Positions 27,394 to 37,971 of a stretch of DNA of 64,000 nucleotides are shown here, piece after piece. Within the stretch, counting starts at the first letter, position 1; each line of letters starts with the position of its first letter. The position numbers were made by a program, and so were the translations under genes. The DNA is taken from contig NZ_QUNR01000004.1 in the NCBI RefSeq assembly GCF_003387535.1, forward strand, positions 186,001 to 250,000, given 5' to 3'. The notes beneath the pieces are model-generated. The model saw nothing but the letters and a program-made list of their open reading frames with translations. It did not search any database and was not told the origin of the DNA. The DNA is from Paraperlucidibaca baekdonensis. GTDB taxonomy: Bacteria; Pseudomonadota; Gammaproteobacteria; Pseudomonadales; Moraxellaceae.

Positions 27394-29778
27394 TTATTCG
27401 CGATGAGGTACGATGATTTCGCGCGTGCCATTGCTCTGCATGGCCGACACCACCCCGGCGTTCTCCATGGCCTCAACCAAGCGCGCGGCGCGGTTATAGC
27501 CAATTTTGAACTTTCGTTGCACAAACGAAATGGATGGCCGTCGCGTTTCCAGCACAAAGGCCACGGCTTCATCGTAAAGCGCATCTTGCTCGGGATCGCC
27601 ACCGACATCATCGAAGCCGCCAAAACCGCCTTTACCACCGCCCTCACCCTCAGAGCCGCCGTCTAAAATGGCATCGATGTAGTCGGGCTCGCCGCGAGCG
27701 CGCCAGTCTCCACAAACGCGGTGCACCTCATCGTCGCTGACAAAGGCGCCGTGAACACGCTCAGTTAAGCTGGTGCCGGGCGGCAAAAACAGCATATCGC
27801 CATGACCCAGGAGCATTTCCGCGCCACCTTGGTCGAGAATGGTGCGCGAGTCGATACGTGAAGACACCTGAAAGGCAATTCGTGTCGGTACGTTGGCCTT
27901 GATCAAGCCAGTAATGACATCGACCGAGGGTCGCTGCGTCGCCAAGATCAAATGAATGCCCGCCGCCCGAGCTTTCTGTGCAATACGCGCAATCAACTCT
28001 TCGACCTTTTTGCCGACAATCATAATCATGTCGGCAAACTCGTCGATAATCACCACAATAAATGGCAATTTACCGAGATCTGGCGCTTCTTCCTCGAAAA
28101 CATTGTCGCCGGCTTTCCACAGCGGATCCTTAATTGGCTCGCCAGCGGCAATGGCATCGCTGACTTTCTTGTTATAGCCATCGAGATTACGCACGCCGAG
28201 CTTAGACATCAGCTTGTAGCGCCGCTCCATCTCGGCAACACACCAGCGCAAGGCATTGGCGGCGTCTTTCATGTCGGTGACCACCGGCGTGAGCAGATGC
28301 GGGATTTTGTCGTAGACCGACAGCTCGAGCATTTTCGGGTCAATCATGATCAGGCGCAGCTCATCGGGCGTGGCCTTAAAGAGCATGGATAAAATCATGG
28401 CATTGACGCCAACAGACTTACCCGAGCCGGTGGTGCCGGCCACGAGCAAGTGCGGCATGCGCGCAAGGTCAGCGACAATCGGGTTGCCAGCAATGTCTTT
28501 ACCCAAGGCCAGGGTCAGTGCGCTGGCTTTGGCCTCGTAGACGCTTGAGGTCAAAATCTCTGAGAGCCGCACCATTTCGCGATCTTGGTTGGGCACTTCA
28601 ATGCCGACCACCGATTTACCAGGAATTACCTCCACCACACGAACCGAAATCATTGCCATGGCGCGCGCTAAATCTTTGGCAATATTGGTGATGCGCGCGA
28701 CCTTTACGCCAGCCGCCGGTTGAATCTCAAAGCGCGTGATCACCGGGCCCGGCTGCACGGCAACCACGGTGGCGTCGACATTGAACTCTTTCAGCTTAAT
28801 TTCCAGCAAGCGCGACATGCTTTCTAGCGCCTCGGCACTAAAGCCTTTGCCGTGTTGTGACTCGGCGGGGTCAAGCAAATCCATGGTGGGTAGGCTGCCC
28901 TCGCCCGGCGGCGCCGCAAATAGCGGTCGTTGCGTGGGGATTTTTTTAGCAGGCGTCACATGCGCGGCGGGCGTAATAGCGATATCCGAGCGCACACGCG
29001 GGGTGACATTAGCCACAGCTTGTGTTTCAGGCGTGTTGCGGGCAGCAACCACAGGAGGTCGCGCAAGGCTTGGCGTGGTAGTCGCAGGCGGTCGTAGGCG
29101 CTGCCAGATATGCCGAGCCAGTGCGCTCAGGCATTGCGCGAGATAGCACAGCCCTCGGCCCAGCAGCTCGCTGGCGCGGGTCCATGAGAACCCCGATGCC
29201 ACGGTAAAGGTCACCAAAAACACGACCAATAAAATCAGCGTGCTACCAAGCAGGCCAGTGGCATGCCACATGCTAGCGCCCAAGGCTTGCCCAATCACAC
29301 CACCAGAGGCGTTATTCAGGCCGTAATCGGGCGCAATAAAGTGAATATGACCCAGCGCAGTTAAGGCTAAAAGCGCCACCATCCAAGCAACAAACTGTGG
29401 CAAACCAACCAGTGCTTGCGATGGTCGACGCCATAAAATGGCCACGCGCCAGCACATCAAAGCCGGAATGGCATAGGCCAACGGGCCCAGCAAAAAGCCT
29501 AAGTAGTCGGCCAAATGCGCACCGGCGCTGCCAGCAGCATTGCGCAACGGTGCTTCGCCAATATGCGTCCACGCGCTGTCTTCGGGCGAACGCGTAAGCA
29601 AGGCCAAAAACACAAAGGCGGCCAACACGGACCAACCAATGGTTTTGACGTCGCGCCGCTGCCAGACGCGCGCGGCCATTTGACGAAGAGGTGTAGCGAC
29701 GGTTGCCGTCGGCTTTGTGGTGTTATCAGGCAATGTAGGTTCCCATGAAGCGCACACGCTGTATAAGTAATGCGACAT
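27394..29778 (-). CDS. ftsK: DNA translocase FtsK
   Basis: About 794 residues. FtsK pumps chromosome ends through the closing septum and activates XerCD at dif. Four hydrophobic segments occupy roughly residues 35-220, then a short proline-rich linker. The motor has Walker [15 protein letters not shown] and Walker [13 protein letters not shown]. The C-terminal gamma winged helix ([27 protein letters not shown]) recognises KOPS. The linker is short compared with E. coli FtsK. The start at 29778 is uncertain: no site is strong, and a longer frame to 29874 would run into the divergent trxB gene. Confidence 0.95.
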   Translation of the reverse strand: MSHYLYSVCASWEPTLPDNTTKPTATVATPLRQMAARVWQRRDVKTIGWSVLAAFVFLALLTRSPEDSAWTHIGEAPLRNAAGSAGAHLADYLGFLLGPLAYAIPALMCWRVAILWRRPSQALVGLPQFVAWMVALLALTALGHIHFIAPDYGLNNASGGVIGQALGASMWHATGLLGSTLILLVVFLVTFTVASGFSWTRASELLGRGLCYLAQCLSALARHIWQRLRPPATTTPSLARPPVVAARNTPETQAVANVTPRVRSDIAITPAAHVTPAKKIPTQRPLFAAPPGEGSLPTMDLLDPAESQHGKGFSAEALESMSRLLEIKLKEFNVDATVVAVQPGPVITRFEIQPAAGVKVARITNIAKDLARAMAMISVRVVEVIPGKSVVGIEVPNQDREMVRLSEILTSSVYEAKASALTLALGKDIAGNPIVADLARMPHLLVAGTTGSGKSVGVNAMILSMLFKATPDELRLIMIDPKMLELSVYDKIPHLLTPVVTDMKDAANALRWCVAEMERRYKLMSKLGVRNLDGYNKKVSDAIAAGEPIKDPLWKAGDNVFEEEAPDLGKLPFIVVIIDEFADMIMIVGKKVEELIARIAQKARAAGIHLILATQRPSVDVITGLIKANVPTRIAFQVSSRIDSRTILDQGGAEMLLGHGDMLFLPPGTSLTERVHGAFVSDDEVHRVCGDWRARGEPDYIDAILDGGSEGEGGGKGGFGGFDDVGGDPEQDALYDEAVAFVLETRRPSISFVQRKFKIGYNRAARLVEAMENAGVVSAMQSNGTREIIVPHRE

Positions 29779-29811
29779 TGTAACCACACCACACCAAGAT
29801 GCCATGCTTGC

Positions 29812-29817
29812 TATACT
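29812..29817 (+). promoter_or_regulatory. Candidate -10 box for trxB
   Basis: TATACT lies 40 bp before the trxB start in the divergent ftsK-trxB gap. No convincing -35 element is visible. Confidence 0.35.
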
Positions 29818-29826
29818 GAGCGTTGA

Positions 29827-30825
<999 letters not shown>

Positions 30826-30832
30826 GTAGCCG

Positions 30833-31564
30833 ATGACCACTCAGCTGCCATGGCTTAGCGGCGATAGTGCATTTCCAGCACCGGAGACGGCGCTGGATTA
30901 TCCCGATGGCTTATTGGCAGCCGGTGGTGATACCTCCCCGGCGCGCTTACAGGCAGCCTATCGTGCCGGTATATTTCCGTGGTCATCGGCCGGTGAGCCG
31001 CTATTGTGGTGGTCGCCAGATCCTCGGTGCGTCATTTCCCCGGCGGCCTTTGTGCCCAGCAGAAGCTTACAAAAAGTGCGCCGCCAACACGCTTGGCATG
31101 TTACTTGTAACGCCGCATTCGATGAGGTTATTGCTGCTTGTGCCGCGCCACGTGCGTATGCCGATGAGACCTGGATTACCGCAGAGATTCGCGCTGGTTA
31201 TTGCCAGTTACACGCTTTAGGCTGGGCGCAAAGCATCGAGGTTTGGTATGACAACACACTGATTGGCGGCCTCTATGGCGTCACCGTTGGCCAGATGTTT
31301 TGTGGCGAATCGATGTTTAGTGTGCGCCGTGATGCATCAAAACTAGCCTTTTGGGCCTTGATGTCGTTGATGCGCGCATGGCACGTTCAGTGGGTCGATT
31401 GTCAGCTTGAAAACGATCATCTCATCAGCTTAGGGGCAACGATCATGTCGCGTCGTGACTATTTGGCCTATCTTGCGACGCAGCCTCATGCGCCGGCACT
31501 GCCCTGGTCTGAGGCAGCCGCTATTTGGCAGGCCGACGGCTTCAACGGAGCGGCACCGGCATGA
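30833..31564 (+). CDS. aat: Leucyl/phenylalanyl-tRNA-protein transferase
   Basis: This 243-residue enzyme adds Leu or Phe from tRNA to proteins with N-terminal Lys or Arg, creating N-degrons for ClpAPS. Family motifs are present: YRAGIFPWSSAGEPLLWWSPDPR, GGLYGVTVGQMFCGESMFS, and DCQLENDHLISLGA. Its stop overlaps the bpt start by 4 bp, so both N-end rule transferases are made from one message. Confidence 0.97.
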   Translation: MTTQLPWLSGDSAFPAPETALDYPDGLLAAGGDTSPARLQAAYRAGIFPWSSAGEPLLWWSPDPRCVISPAAFVPSRSLQKVRRQHAWHVTCNAAFDEVIAACAAPRAYADETWITAEIRAGYCQLHALGWAQSIEVWYDNTLIGGLYGVTVGQMFCGESMFSVRRDASKLAFWALMSLMRAWHVQWVDCQLENDHLISLGATIMSRRDYLAYLATQPHAPALPWSEAAAIWQADGFNGAAPA

Positions 31565-32268
31565 CGAGCGGCGCCAACATCACGTTTTTCACAACGGCTG
31601 CGCACTCCTGCAGCTACTTGGCCGATCGCGAAGCGGTGACGCTATTTGCCGACCCAGATGCCGAGATGACCTCGCATACCTACAGCCAGCTTTCTGATCT
31701 TGGCTTTCGGCGCAGCGGAAACTATGTCTATCGGCCGCAATGCCAGGGCTGCCAAGCCTGCATTTCGGTGCGTATTCCTGTCGCGCAGTTTCGCCCGCGC
31801 CGAGAGCAGCGCCGCTGTTGGCAGCGCAATCAAGACCTCAGCGTGCAGGTCGTGCCGGTAACGTGGTCTGAGGAACACTATGCGCTCTATGCGCGCTATA
31901 TCAGCAGCCGTCACCGAGATGGCGATATGTATCCGCCAAGCCCGCGCCAGTACCGTGAGTTTCTCACCAGCGACTGGTCAGATACCGAGCTCGTGGAATA
32001 CCGGCTCGATGGCCGCTTGGTGGCGATTGCGGTAACAGACACCCTCGCCGATGGCCTGTCGGCGGTTTACACATTTTATGACCCTGACATGAGCCCGCGT
32101 AGCCTTGGCAGTTTTGCTATTCTTTGGCAGATTCAGGCCTGCCGCGATAAAGACCTGCGTTATTTATATTTGGGTTATTGGGTGCGCCATGCCCCGCGGA
32201 TGCGCTACAAAACGCAATTTCGCCCATTGGAGCTGCTCATTGAAAATGAATGGTTGCTAGCGCGCTGA
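31561..32268 (+). CDS. bpt: Aspartate/glutamate leucyltransferase (Bpt/ATE family)
   Basis: This 235-residue N-end rule transferase modifies proteins with N-terminal Asp or Glu; bacterial Bpt uses Leu-tRNA, whereas eukaryotic ATE1 uses Arg-tRNA. The N-terminal cysteine elements are HSCSYLADREAVTLF and CQGCQACISVRIPV, followed by LYARYISSRHRDGDM and the C-terminal LYLGYWVRHAPRMRYKTQF. The ATG at 31561 overlaps the aat stop as ATGA and is chosen over an upstream ATG inside aat. Confidence 0.96.
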   Translation: MTSGANITFFTTAAHSCSYLADREAVTLFADPDAEMTSHTYSQLSDLGFRRSGNYVYRPQCQGCQACISVRIPVAQFRPRREQRRCWQRNQDLSVQVVPVTWSEEHYALYARYISSRHRDGDMYPPSPRQYREFLTSDWSDTELVEYRLDGRLVAIAVTDTLADGLSAVYTFYDPDMSPRSLGSFAILWQIQACRDKDLRYLYLGYWVRHAPRMRYKTQFRPLELLIENEWLLAR

Positions 32269-32357
32269 GCTTTTTTCGGGCACAATGCGCGCGTTTTCGA
32301 AGCGACTGAGTTTCTATTCAGCGCCTTACATCCCATAGCCCCTGAGGCCTTTGCTGC

Positions 32358-32576
32358 ATGTCGAAAGAAGATCAATTAGAGTTTGACGGTGTCGTTGTCG
32401 ATACCCTTCCCAACACCATGTTTCGCGTAAAGCTGGAAAATGGCCACATTGTTACGGCCCATATTTCTGGCAAAATGCGCAAGCATTACATTCGTATTTT
32501 GACCGGTGACCAGGTGAAAGTAGAGATGACACCTTACGATTTAAGTAAGGGCCGCATCACTTACCGCGTGCGTTAA
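32358..32576 (+). CDS. infA: Translation initiation factor IF-1
   Basis: This 72-residue single-OB-fold protein binds the 30S A site during initiation. The sequence [20 protein letters not shown] and the later [18 protein letters not shown] are nearly invariant in bacterial IF-1. It lies 89 bp after bpt and is followed by a strong terminator; clpA, its frequent neighbour, is not here. Confidence 0.97.
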   Translation: MSKEDQLEFDGVVVDTLPNTMFRVKLENGHIVTAHISGKMRKHYIRILTGDQVKVEMTPYDLSKGRITYRVR

Positions 32577-32616
32577 GCACTCGCCGGTAACTCGCCTATT
32601 TTGTAGCGCGTGCACC

Positions 32617-32650
32617 ATAAAAAAGGTCGGCTAATGCCGACCTTTTTTAT
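32617..32650. terminator. Bidirectional terminator between infA and the acyl-CoA synthetase gene
   Basis: AAGGTCGGC-TAAT-GCCGACCTT makes a 9-bp perfect stem with a 4-base loop, flanked by A and T runs on either side, between two convergent genes. Confidence 0.9.
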
Positions 32651-32665
32651 GGTTAATACCCGTGA

Positions 32666-34357
32666 TTATTCCCAAATCACGGATTCGCGACGTGCCACCC
32701 ATGTATCGGCATGACCAATATAATTATCTTCAATGACGTTGCGTTTGATTTTCATCGTTGGTGTTAGGTAGCCATTTTCAATGGTCCACTGATCCTTCAC
32801 CACCACGATGTAATCGAGGCGTTCGTGATCTTCAAGCGTGGCATTCACGGATTTAAGCAACTCATTAAACTCGCGCGTTAAGGTCTCACGCGTTAGCTCA
32901 CCATTTTTGATCTCTTTTTCCGCGTCTAAAGACAGCATAAACAATGCAAATGGCTGAGGCTGTGTTGGTCCGGTAACACAAATGACTTCGACTTTTTGGT
33001 GCACGTTGAGTTTTTGCTCAATCGGTACCGGTGCCACGTATTTGCCTTTCGACGTTTTGAAGAGCTCTTTAACGCGACCGGTGATTTTTAAGCGACCTTC
33101 CGCATCGATTTCACCACGATCACCTGTTTTTAAGTAGCCATCATCTGTCATGTCTTCGGCGGTTTTATCAGGTGCCTGGTAATAGCCCATCATTTGGCCC
33201 GGGCTTTTTACCTGCACTTCGCCATTTTCAGCAATGCGCTGTTCAACGCCGGGGTTGGCGTGGCCAACATATCCAACGCGCACCTCGCCTGGGCGTGAGC
33301 CGTGCGAGTAACCGAAGTTTTCCGTCATGCCGTAGACATCAAGCAGCTCGAGGCCTAGGCCGCGATACCACTGCATGATATTGGGAGGCAGCGGCGCTGA
33401 TGCGGTAATAGCTAAACGGACTTTGTCGAGACCCAGTTGCTTTAAAACCTTGCCTTTAACCAAACGGTTGAGCAATGGAATATTGAATAAAATACGCTGC
33501 TTGGCGGGCGGCAGTTTTTCATTAATAGCTAAATAAAACTTGGTCCATAAACGTGGCACCGAGAAGAAAATAGTCGGCTGGGCACGTTGCAAATCGCGCT
33601 GGAAGGTCTCAAGACCATCGGCAAAAAACACGCGGAAGCCAAAATACAGCGAAGCGGTTTCAACCACGGCGCGTTCGGCTACGTGTGCCAATGGCAGATA
33701 GGACAGCATGCGGTCATCGCGATTAACTTTGTAGGTATCACGCAGCGCGTTGGCGACTGAGCACATGGTGCCGAAGCTGTGCATGACACCTTTTGGACGA
33801 CCCGTGGAGCCTGAGGTATAAACGATCGTGGCCATGGCGCCTTCAGCCGGTAGCGTGAGGTCTTCGTCGCTAATCGGCGCTGTGTTGGCGATGATGTCGT
33901 CGTATTGCGGAACATCGCTGCGTGGCGACAAAGGCAAGCTCAGCATGGGCAAGCTAGGCAGATGCGGCTCGATGTCTTTCCAGCCGTCGGCAATGCCATC
34001 CATTTTGCCCAGAATCACGGCCTTACAGCCGGCATGGTCAAGGATATAAGCCGCAGACTCGCCATTTAGCGTGGGGTATAGCGGCACGGTGACATGGCCG
34101 GCCAACCAAACGGCCACATCGGCAATAATCCAATGCGCACTGTTACGACCAAGTAAGCCTACCGAGGCGCCCTCGCCCAAATTAAGTGCACGCAGATGAC
34201 TTGCTAGGCGGCGCGCATGATCAGCTGCCTGGCCCCAGGTAATGTCATAAGACGAACCGTCAGCATTGGGTTGTGTCAGGTAAACAGCATTGGGGGAAGT
34301 TTCAGCCCAGTGCAGCAAGCAGTGCACTAAAGTTGAGCGAGAGGCATAACGGCTCAT
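32666..34357 (-). CDS. Long-chain fatty acyl-CoA synthetase (AMP-forming)
   Basis: This 563-residue ANL-superfamily ligase activates a carboxylic acid, probably a long-chain fatty acid, with ATP and CoA. The P-loop motif is VYTSGSTGRPKGVMHS, the A5 motif YGMTENFG, and the C-terminal hinge region TGDRGEIDAEGRLKITGRVKELFKTSKGKYVAP with the catalytic Lys beyond. It resembles FadD15/ACSL-type enzymes. Next to the alkane hydroxylase and its regulator, a role in activating alkane-derived fatty acids is plausible. Substrate chain length is not determined. Confidence 0.93.
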   Translation of the reverse strand: MSRYASRSTLVHCLLHWAETSPNAVYLTQPNADGSSYDITWGQAADHARRLASHLRALNLGEGASVGLLGRNSAHWIIADVAVWLAGHVTVPLYPTLNGESAAYILDHAGCKAVILGKMDGIADGWKDIEPHLPSLPMLSLPLSPRSDVPQYDDIIANTAPISDEDLTLPAEGAMATIVYTSGSTGRPKGVMHSFGTMCSVANALRDTYKVNRDDRMLSYLPLAHVAERAVVETASLYFGFRVFFADGLETFQRDLQRAQPTIFFSVPRLWTKFYLAINEKLPPAKQRILFNIPLLNRLVKGKVLKQLGLDKVRLAITASAPLPPNIMQWYRGLGLELLDVYGMTENFGYSHGSRPGEVRVGYVGHANPGVEQRIAENGEVQVKSPGQMMGYYQAPDKTAEDMTDDGYLKTGDRGEIDAEGRLKITGRVKELFKTSKGKYVAPVPIEQKLNVHQKVEVICVTGPTQPQPFALFMLSLDAEKEIKNGELTRETLTREFNELLKSVNATLEDHERLDYIVVVKDQWTIENGYLTPTMKIKRNVIEDNYIGHADTWVARRESVIWE

Positions 34358-34455
34358 AAATTATCCTTTTAGCAATGTTTCTATTGTTATAAGTGTCAGA
34401 GTATTTATACCAGATTTGCATCGATTGGCGGGATATCGCAACGTAATTTCCACGA

Positions 34456-35379
34456 TTATTGTGCCCGGATATGCTGCCGGTACTGCCCTGGCGCTAAACC
34501 ATGCATACGCTTAAATGCTTGGCCAAAGGCCGTCTCGGAAGCATAGCCAGTCATGTCGGCAATGCGGCAAACTGGCTGATCACTATGGCGCAATTGCCAT
34601 GCCGCAAGTCGCATGCGGTGCTCATGTAAATAGCGTTGCGGTGGCTTACCCATGATGCGCTGGAAACGATCAGCAAAGGCCGAGCGAGATAAATGCGCGA
34701 GCGCTGCCATCGCTGGCACCGTCCATTCGCGTTCTGGCTCGCGGTGAACGGCACTGAGCACGGTCGCTAAGGCGGGGTCTTTCAAGGCGCGCAGCCAGCT
34801 ACTGTTATCCGCGGAAATGTGCTCAATGTAGACGCGCAAACACTCCATAAACCAAATATCGCCGAGCCTGTTGAGGATACTTTGCTGACCCGGACGTTGC
34901 TGGCTGATCTCGTGTTGTAGAAAAAGAATGCCAATGCGCAGCCATTCGGGCGGCTCTTGGCCTTGGCCGGCGACGAGAAATGCCGCAGGTAAAGCAGACA
35001 TCAGTGGCTGGCCCAGCTCGGTATCGTAATCGCTGGCGGCTGTAAGCACCATCGCTGTGGCGTCGCCCTGACCGATGTCATAGGGCGCGTGTCGGCGCTC
35101 GCTAAGCGAATGGCCGATATTTTCACTGGTTGCGGAGCTATGGGAGCTATCCGATAACGTATGCACTTGGCCCGCCGGCAGTACCATCAAGTCACCGGCT
35201 TTTAAGGTGTAGAGCTGTTCGGCCGTGTGCAAATACACGTCACCAAACAGCACGGCATGAAAAATAGCGCGACCCGGCAAGGCCACCCGAGCAGACCACC
35301 GCTGATTGCCTTGAAGAAACACGTAACCCGCACCTTTTAAGTGAAGATCATCGAAAACCACGCTTAAAAAGTCTTCCAT
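34456..35379 (-). CDS. AraC family regulator, probable regulator of the alkane hydroxylase gene
   Basis: This 307-residue activator-type protein has an N-terminal cupin-like sensor (about residues 1-190; LPGRAIFHAVLFGDVYL, LKAGDLMVLPAGQVHTLSDS) and two C-terminal helix-turn-helix motifs (MAALAHLSRSAFADRFQRIMG and IADMTGYASETAFGQAFKRMHG). It is divergent from the AlkB-rubredoxin gene with 123 bp between the starts, the arrangement seen for AlkR-AlkM in Acinetobacter. Control of alkB in response to alkane or a metabolite is inferred. Confidence 0.92.
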   Translation of the reverse strand: MEDFLSVVFDDLHLKGAGYVFLQGNQRWSARVALPGRAIFHAVLFGDVYLHTAEQLYTLKAGDLMVLPAGQVHTLSDSSHSSATSENIGHSLSERRHAPYDIGQGDATAMVLTAASDYDTELGQPLMSALPAAFLVAGQGQEPPEWLRIGILFLQHEISQQRPGQQSILNRLGDIWFMECLRVYIEHISADNSSWLRALKDPALATVLSAVHREPEREWTVPAMAALAHLSRSAFADRFQRIMGKPPQRYLHEHRMRLAAWQLRHSDQPVCRIADMTGYASETAFGQAFKRMHGLAPGQYRQHIRAQ

Positions 35380-35440
35380 AAGGCATTAGTCGGCGTTTTG
35401 AGATAGATATCCGGTGATTTAAGCCTGCCACAAACCATTA

Positions 35441-35452
35441 CATTGCACAATG
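35441..35452. promoter_or_regulatory. Inverted repeat in the araC-alkB intergenic region
   Basis: CATTG-CA-CAATG lies 51 bp upstream of the alkB start and 62 bp from the regulator start. It is a short candidate operator for the AraC protein or for a dimeric regulator; no consensus promoter is obvious beside it. Confidence 0.35.
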
Positions 35453-35502
35453 ATAGGGTCACAAGGCCATAAGAGCCTGATGGCAACGCGAGGAAAACCA
35501 CG

Positions 35503-36891
35503 ATGACGACCACCACAGCAGACACCAACTGGAGCGATGGTAAGCGCTATATGTGGCTATTAAGCCCCATGCTGCCAGTGCTTGGCATGTTGATTTTATT
35601 AGCCTATGAAATGACCGGCATTCAGGCGTTTTTATGGGGCGGACCAGCCCTGATTTTTATTATCATCCCGACACTCGACCGGCTCATTGGCACCGATAAT
35701 AACAACCCGCCCGAGACCATGGTCAACGCCCTAGAGTCCGACAGCTATTATCGATTTATCGTCTACGCCTACATACCAAGTCAGTTCATTGTCACGGTCT
35801 GGGGCGCAGTGATTGCCGTGACCGCGGATTTATCGGCGTTTGGCTATATTGGCTTGGTGCTCTCGGTGGGCGCGATTAATGGGATCGCCATCAACACAGC
35901 CCATGAGCTTTCGCACAAGCGCGATGAATTCGGCCGTTGGATGGCAAAACTGACGTTAGCGCCGGTTGCTTACGGCCATTTCTACGCCGAACACGTGCGC
36001 GGCCATCACAAAAATGTCGCCACGCCCGATGATCCCGCGAGTTCACGCATGGGCGAGACTTTCTGGGCTTTTTTACCACGCACGATGATTGGCAGCGTGA
36101 AATCAGCGTGGAAAATTGAGGGCGAGCGCCTGGGTCGTCAAAACAAGTCTGTCTGGAGTCTGAGCAACGACAACTTGCAGGCGTGGGCACTGACGGTGGT
36201 ATTTTTCGGTGCCATTACCGCCGTATTGGGTTGGTATGCACTGCCCTTTTTAGCACTGCAAGCCTTTTATGGTGCGTCGTTGCTAGAGGTCATTAATTAT
36301 ATTGAGCATTACGGCCTGCTTCGCCAAAAAGGCGCGGATGGCCGCTTTGAGCGCTGCAAGCCCGAGCATTCGTGGAATAGCAATCACATTGTCACCAACT
36401 TGTTTTTGTATCAGCTGCAACGCCACAGCGATCACCATGCGCACCCCACGCGCAGCTTTCAGGCGCTGCGTCATTTTGAGGAAAGCCCACAGCTGCCTTC
36501 GGGTTATGCCTCGATGCTGATTCCGGCCTACATCCCCTTTCTGTGGTTTCGCCAAATGGATCCGCTGGTCGCCAAGCATTACAAGGGGGATTTAAGCCGC
36601 GCCAATATTCAGCCGGGTAAGCGCGAGCAGATTTTGCGCTCAGCATTGAATCGTCAGCAAGCAGAGCACGCTAGCGATGGTTCGGCTGAGCGTGCGCCAT
36701 TAACACCGGTAGCGGCTACCGCAGCGGCGATGTGTTATCGCTGCAGCGACTGCGGCTACACCTATGATGAACGCGAGGGCTGTCCCAAAGAGGGATTCCC
36801 GGCAGGCACGGCCTGGGCCAGCATTCCTAATGACTGGGCTTGTCCCGATTGCGCGGTGCGCGAAAAGGCCGACTTTGTGCCGGTCGCTTAA
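35503..36891 (+). CDS. alkB: Alkane 1-monooxygenase AlkB with fused C-terminal rubredoxin
   Basis: This 462-residue protein would hydroxylate n-alkanes at the terminal carbon. Six hydrophobic segments surround the di-iron histidine motifs: HELSHK (His134, His138), HVRGHHKNVATPDD, NYIEHYGLLRQ, and QRHSDHHAHP. From about residue 411 a rubredoxin domain follows, with iron ligands CSDC (Cys414, Cys417) and CPDC (Cys447, Cys450), so electrons can reach the di-iron site without a separate rubredoxin. Rubredoxin reductase is not in the window. Fusions of this kind are known in some hydrocarbon degraders. The divergent AraC gene probably controls it. Confidence 0.96.
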   Translation: MTTTTADTNWSDGKRYMWLLSPMLPVLGMLILLAYEMTGIQAFLWGGPALIFIIIPTLDRLIGTDNNNPPETMVNALESDSYYRFIVYAYIPSQFIVTVWGAVIAVTADLSAFGYIGLVLSVGAINGIAINTAHELSHKRDEFGRWMAKLTLAPVAYGHFYAEHVRGHHKNVATPDDPASSRMGETFWAFLPRTMIGSVKSAWKIEGERLGRQNKSVWSLSNDNLQAWALTVVFFGAITAVLGWYALPFLALQAFYGASLLEVINYIEHYGLLRQKGADGRFERCKPEHSWNSNHIVTNLFLYQLQRHSDHHAHPTRSFQALRHFEESPQLPSGYASMLIPAYIPFLWFRQMDPLVAKHYKGDLSRANIQPGKREQILRSALNRQQAEHASDGSAERAPLTPVAATAAAMCYRCSDCGYTYDEREGCPKEGFPAGTAWASIPNDWACPDCAVREKADFVPVA

Positions 36892-36902
36892 GCATTGCTG
36901 AT

Positions 36903-36932
36903 AAAAAAGCCGCTCAGTGAAGCGGCTTTTTT
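36903..36932. terminator. Terminator after alkB, possibly bidirectional
   Basis: AAGCCGCT-CAGTGA-AGCGGCTT with flanking A and T runs lies 11 bp after the alkB stop. The convergent DyP gene ends 65 bp away. Confidence 0.88.
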
Positions 36933-36996
36933 GTACGTGGATTTGCCGAACTGTTGATGTTAGCGCTTCGGTTTTTACCTCACTTTCAGGCGTTCA

Positions 36997-37881
36997 CTAA
37001 AGCCCGAGTGCGCGCAAATCGAGCTGGCCATGGCGCATGCCGGGGCACCAGACATAGGCGCCATTGACCGGCTTTGTGAAGCCAAATAAGCCATCGATGA
37101 TGCCATCGTGCGCCCCACTCATGCGCGTCAGCAGCACCTCATAGGCCTCTAAGGAGTGACCAAACGCGGTGAACACCAGGCCGGCGCGATTACCTGCCGA
37201 CCATGGCATGGAGCGGCGCAGCACATGCGCCTCAGGCGTTGGTGCCTCTTGCTCAGTGCGCTTCACGTGCGCGCTTTCCGGGGCGTCATCGAACTCCTCA
37301 TTGCTGATGCGATGGCGCCCAACGGTGTTGTCTTGTTCGGCATCGGTCATGGCATCGAAGGTCTTAAAGTCATGTAGCCATTGCTGCACGGCCACATAGC
37401 TGCTGCCCACCAAGGCATCGGCAGCCGGTGCCATGACGCTCGCCACCGCCACGGCCTCCTCGCCTTCGGCATTTTCTGTGCCGTCTTCATAGCCTGTGAG
37501 ATCTCGCCCCGTGTCGTATTTAAACGCTTCAATGCTGTGCTGGCGGCTAAATGCCGGCGCCACAAGCTCAACCCAGTGGCGCTCCACGTGCAACAGCTCC
37601 CCGCGTGATGAGCCGCGTAACCACAGCCATAACGCAATCGGCTGGCAAGGAATATCCACCAAGCTGCCATCGATGCGTGGCCCCGCGAGCAAGCCCGGAA
37701 TATGCTGCCCCAACGCCTCCACCACACTCAAACCAATGCCGACGACCACGCGCTCGCCATCGGCCTGTGCGGCAATGGCTTGCAAGGTGACCTCCAGCGC
37801 CGTGCGATCGCTGAGTTGAAAGCTGATGTAGCGCGCGTGATCGGGGACAACGGCCAAAATGCCTGTTTGCGGGGTGTTCAT
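36997..37881 (-). CDS. Dye-decolorizing (DyP-type) heme peroxidase
   Basis: This 294-residue heme peroxidase oxidises organic substrates with hydrogen peroxide. The family's GxxDG motif appears as GYEDGTENAEG, with the distal-heme Asp. The C-terminal MPWSAGNRAGLVFTAFGHSLEAYEVLLTRM region carries the distal Arg/Asn features, and a His in the HVLRR stretch is a candidate proximal ligand. There is no Tat signal, so the enzyme is probably cytoplasmic. Its physiological substrate is unknown. It sits between alkB and glcB with a terminator on each side, suggesting independent transcription. Confidence 0.93.
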   Translation of the reverse strand: MNTPQTGILAVVPDHARYISFQLSDRTALEVTLQAIAAQADGERVVVGIGLSVVEALGQHIPGLLAGPRIDGSLVDIPCQPIALWLWLRGSSRGELLHVERHWVELVAPAFSRQHSIEAFKYDTGRDLTGYEDGTENAEGEEAVAVASVMAPAADALVGSSYVAVQQWLHDFKTFDAMTDAEQDNTVGRHRISNEEFDDAPESAHVKRTEQEAPTPEAHVLRRSMPWSAGNRAGLVFTAFGHSLEAYEVLLTRMSGAHDGIIDGLFGFTKPVNGAYVWCPGMRHGQLDLRALGL

Positions 37882-37929
37882 GGCAACTCCTTAAAGCGTG
37901 ATACGGTGATCCTAGCAAATCGTGGCCAT

Positions 37930-37959
37930 AAAAAAGCCGCTACAACGAGCGGCTTTTTT
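37930..37959 (-). terminator. Terminator after glcB
   Basis: AAGCCGCT-ACAACG-AGCGGCTT with flanking A and T runs lies 12 bp past the glcB stop. The stem is identical to that of the alkB terminator at 36903-36932; only the loop differs. Confidence 0.87.
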
Positions 37960-37971
37960 ACGCGACGCCAA

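Noticed and set aside
27952-28392. 146-codon plus-strand open frame inside ftsK
   Set aside because: It is antisense to the FtsK motor domain and has no independent support.
36903-37959. Near-identical hairpins on both sides of the DyP gene as possible ends of a mobile cassette
   Set aside because: Both have A and T runs and sit just after stop codons of alkB and glcB; they are ordinary terminators sharing a common GC stem, with no target-site duplication.
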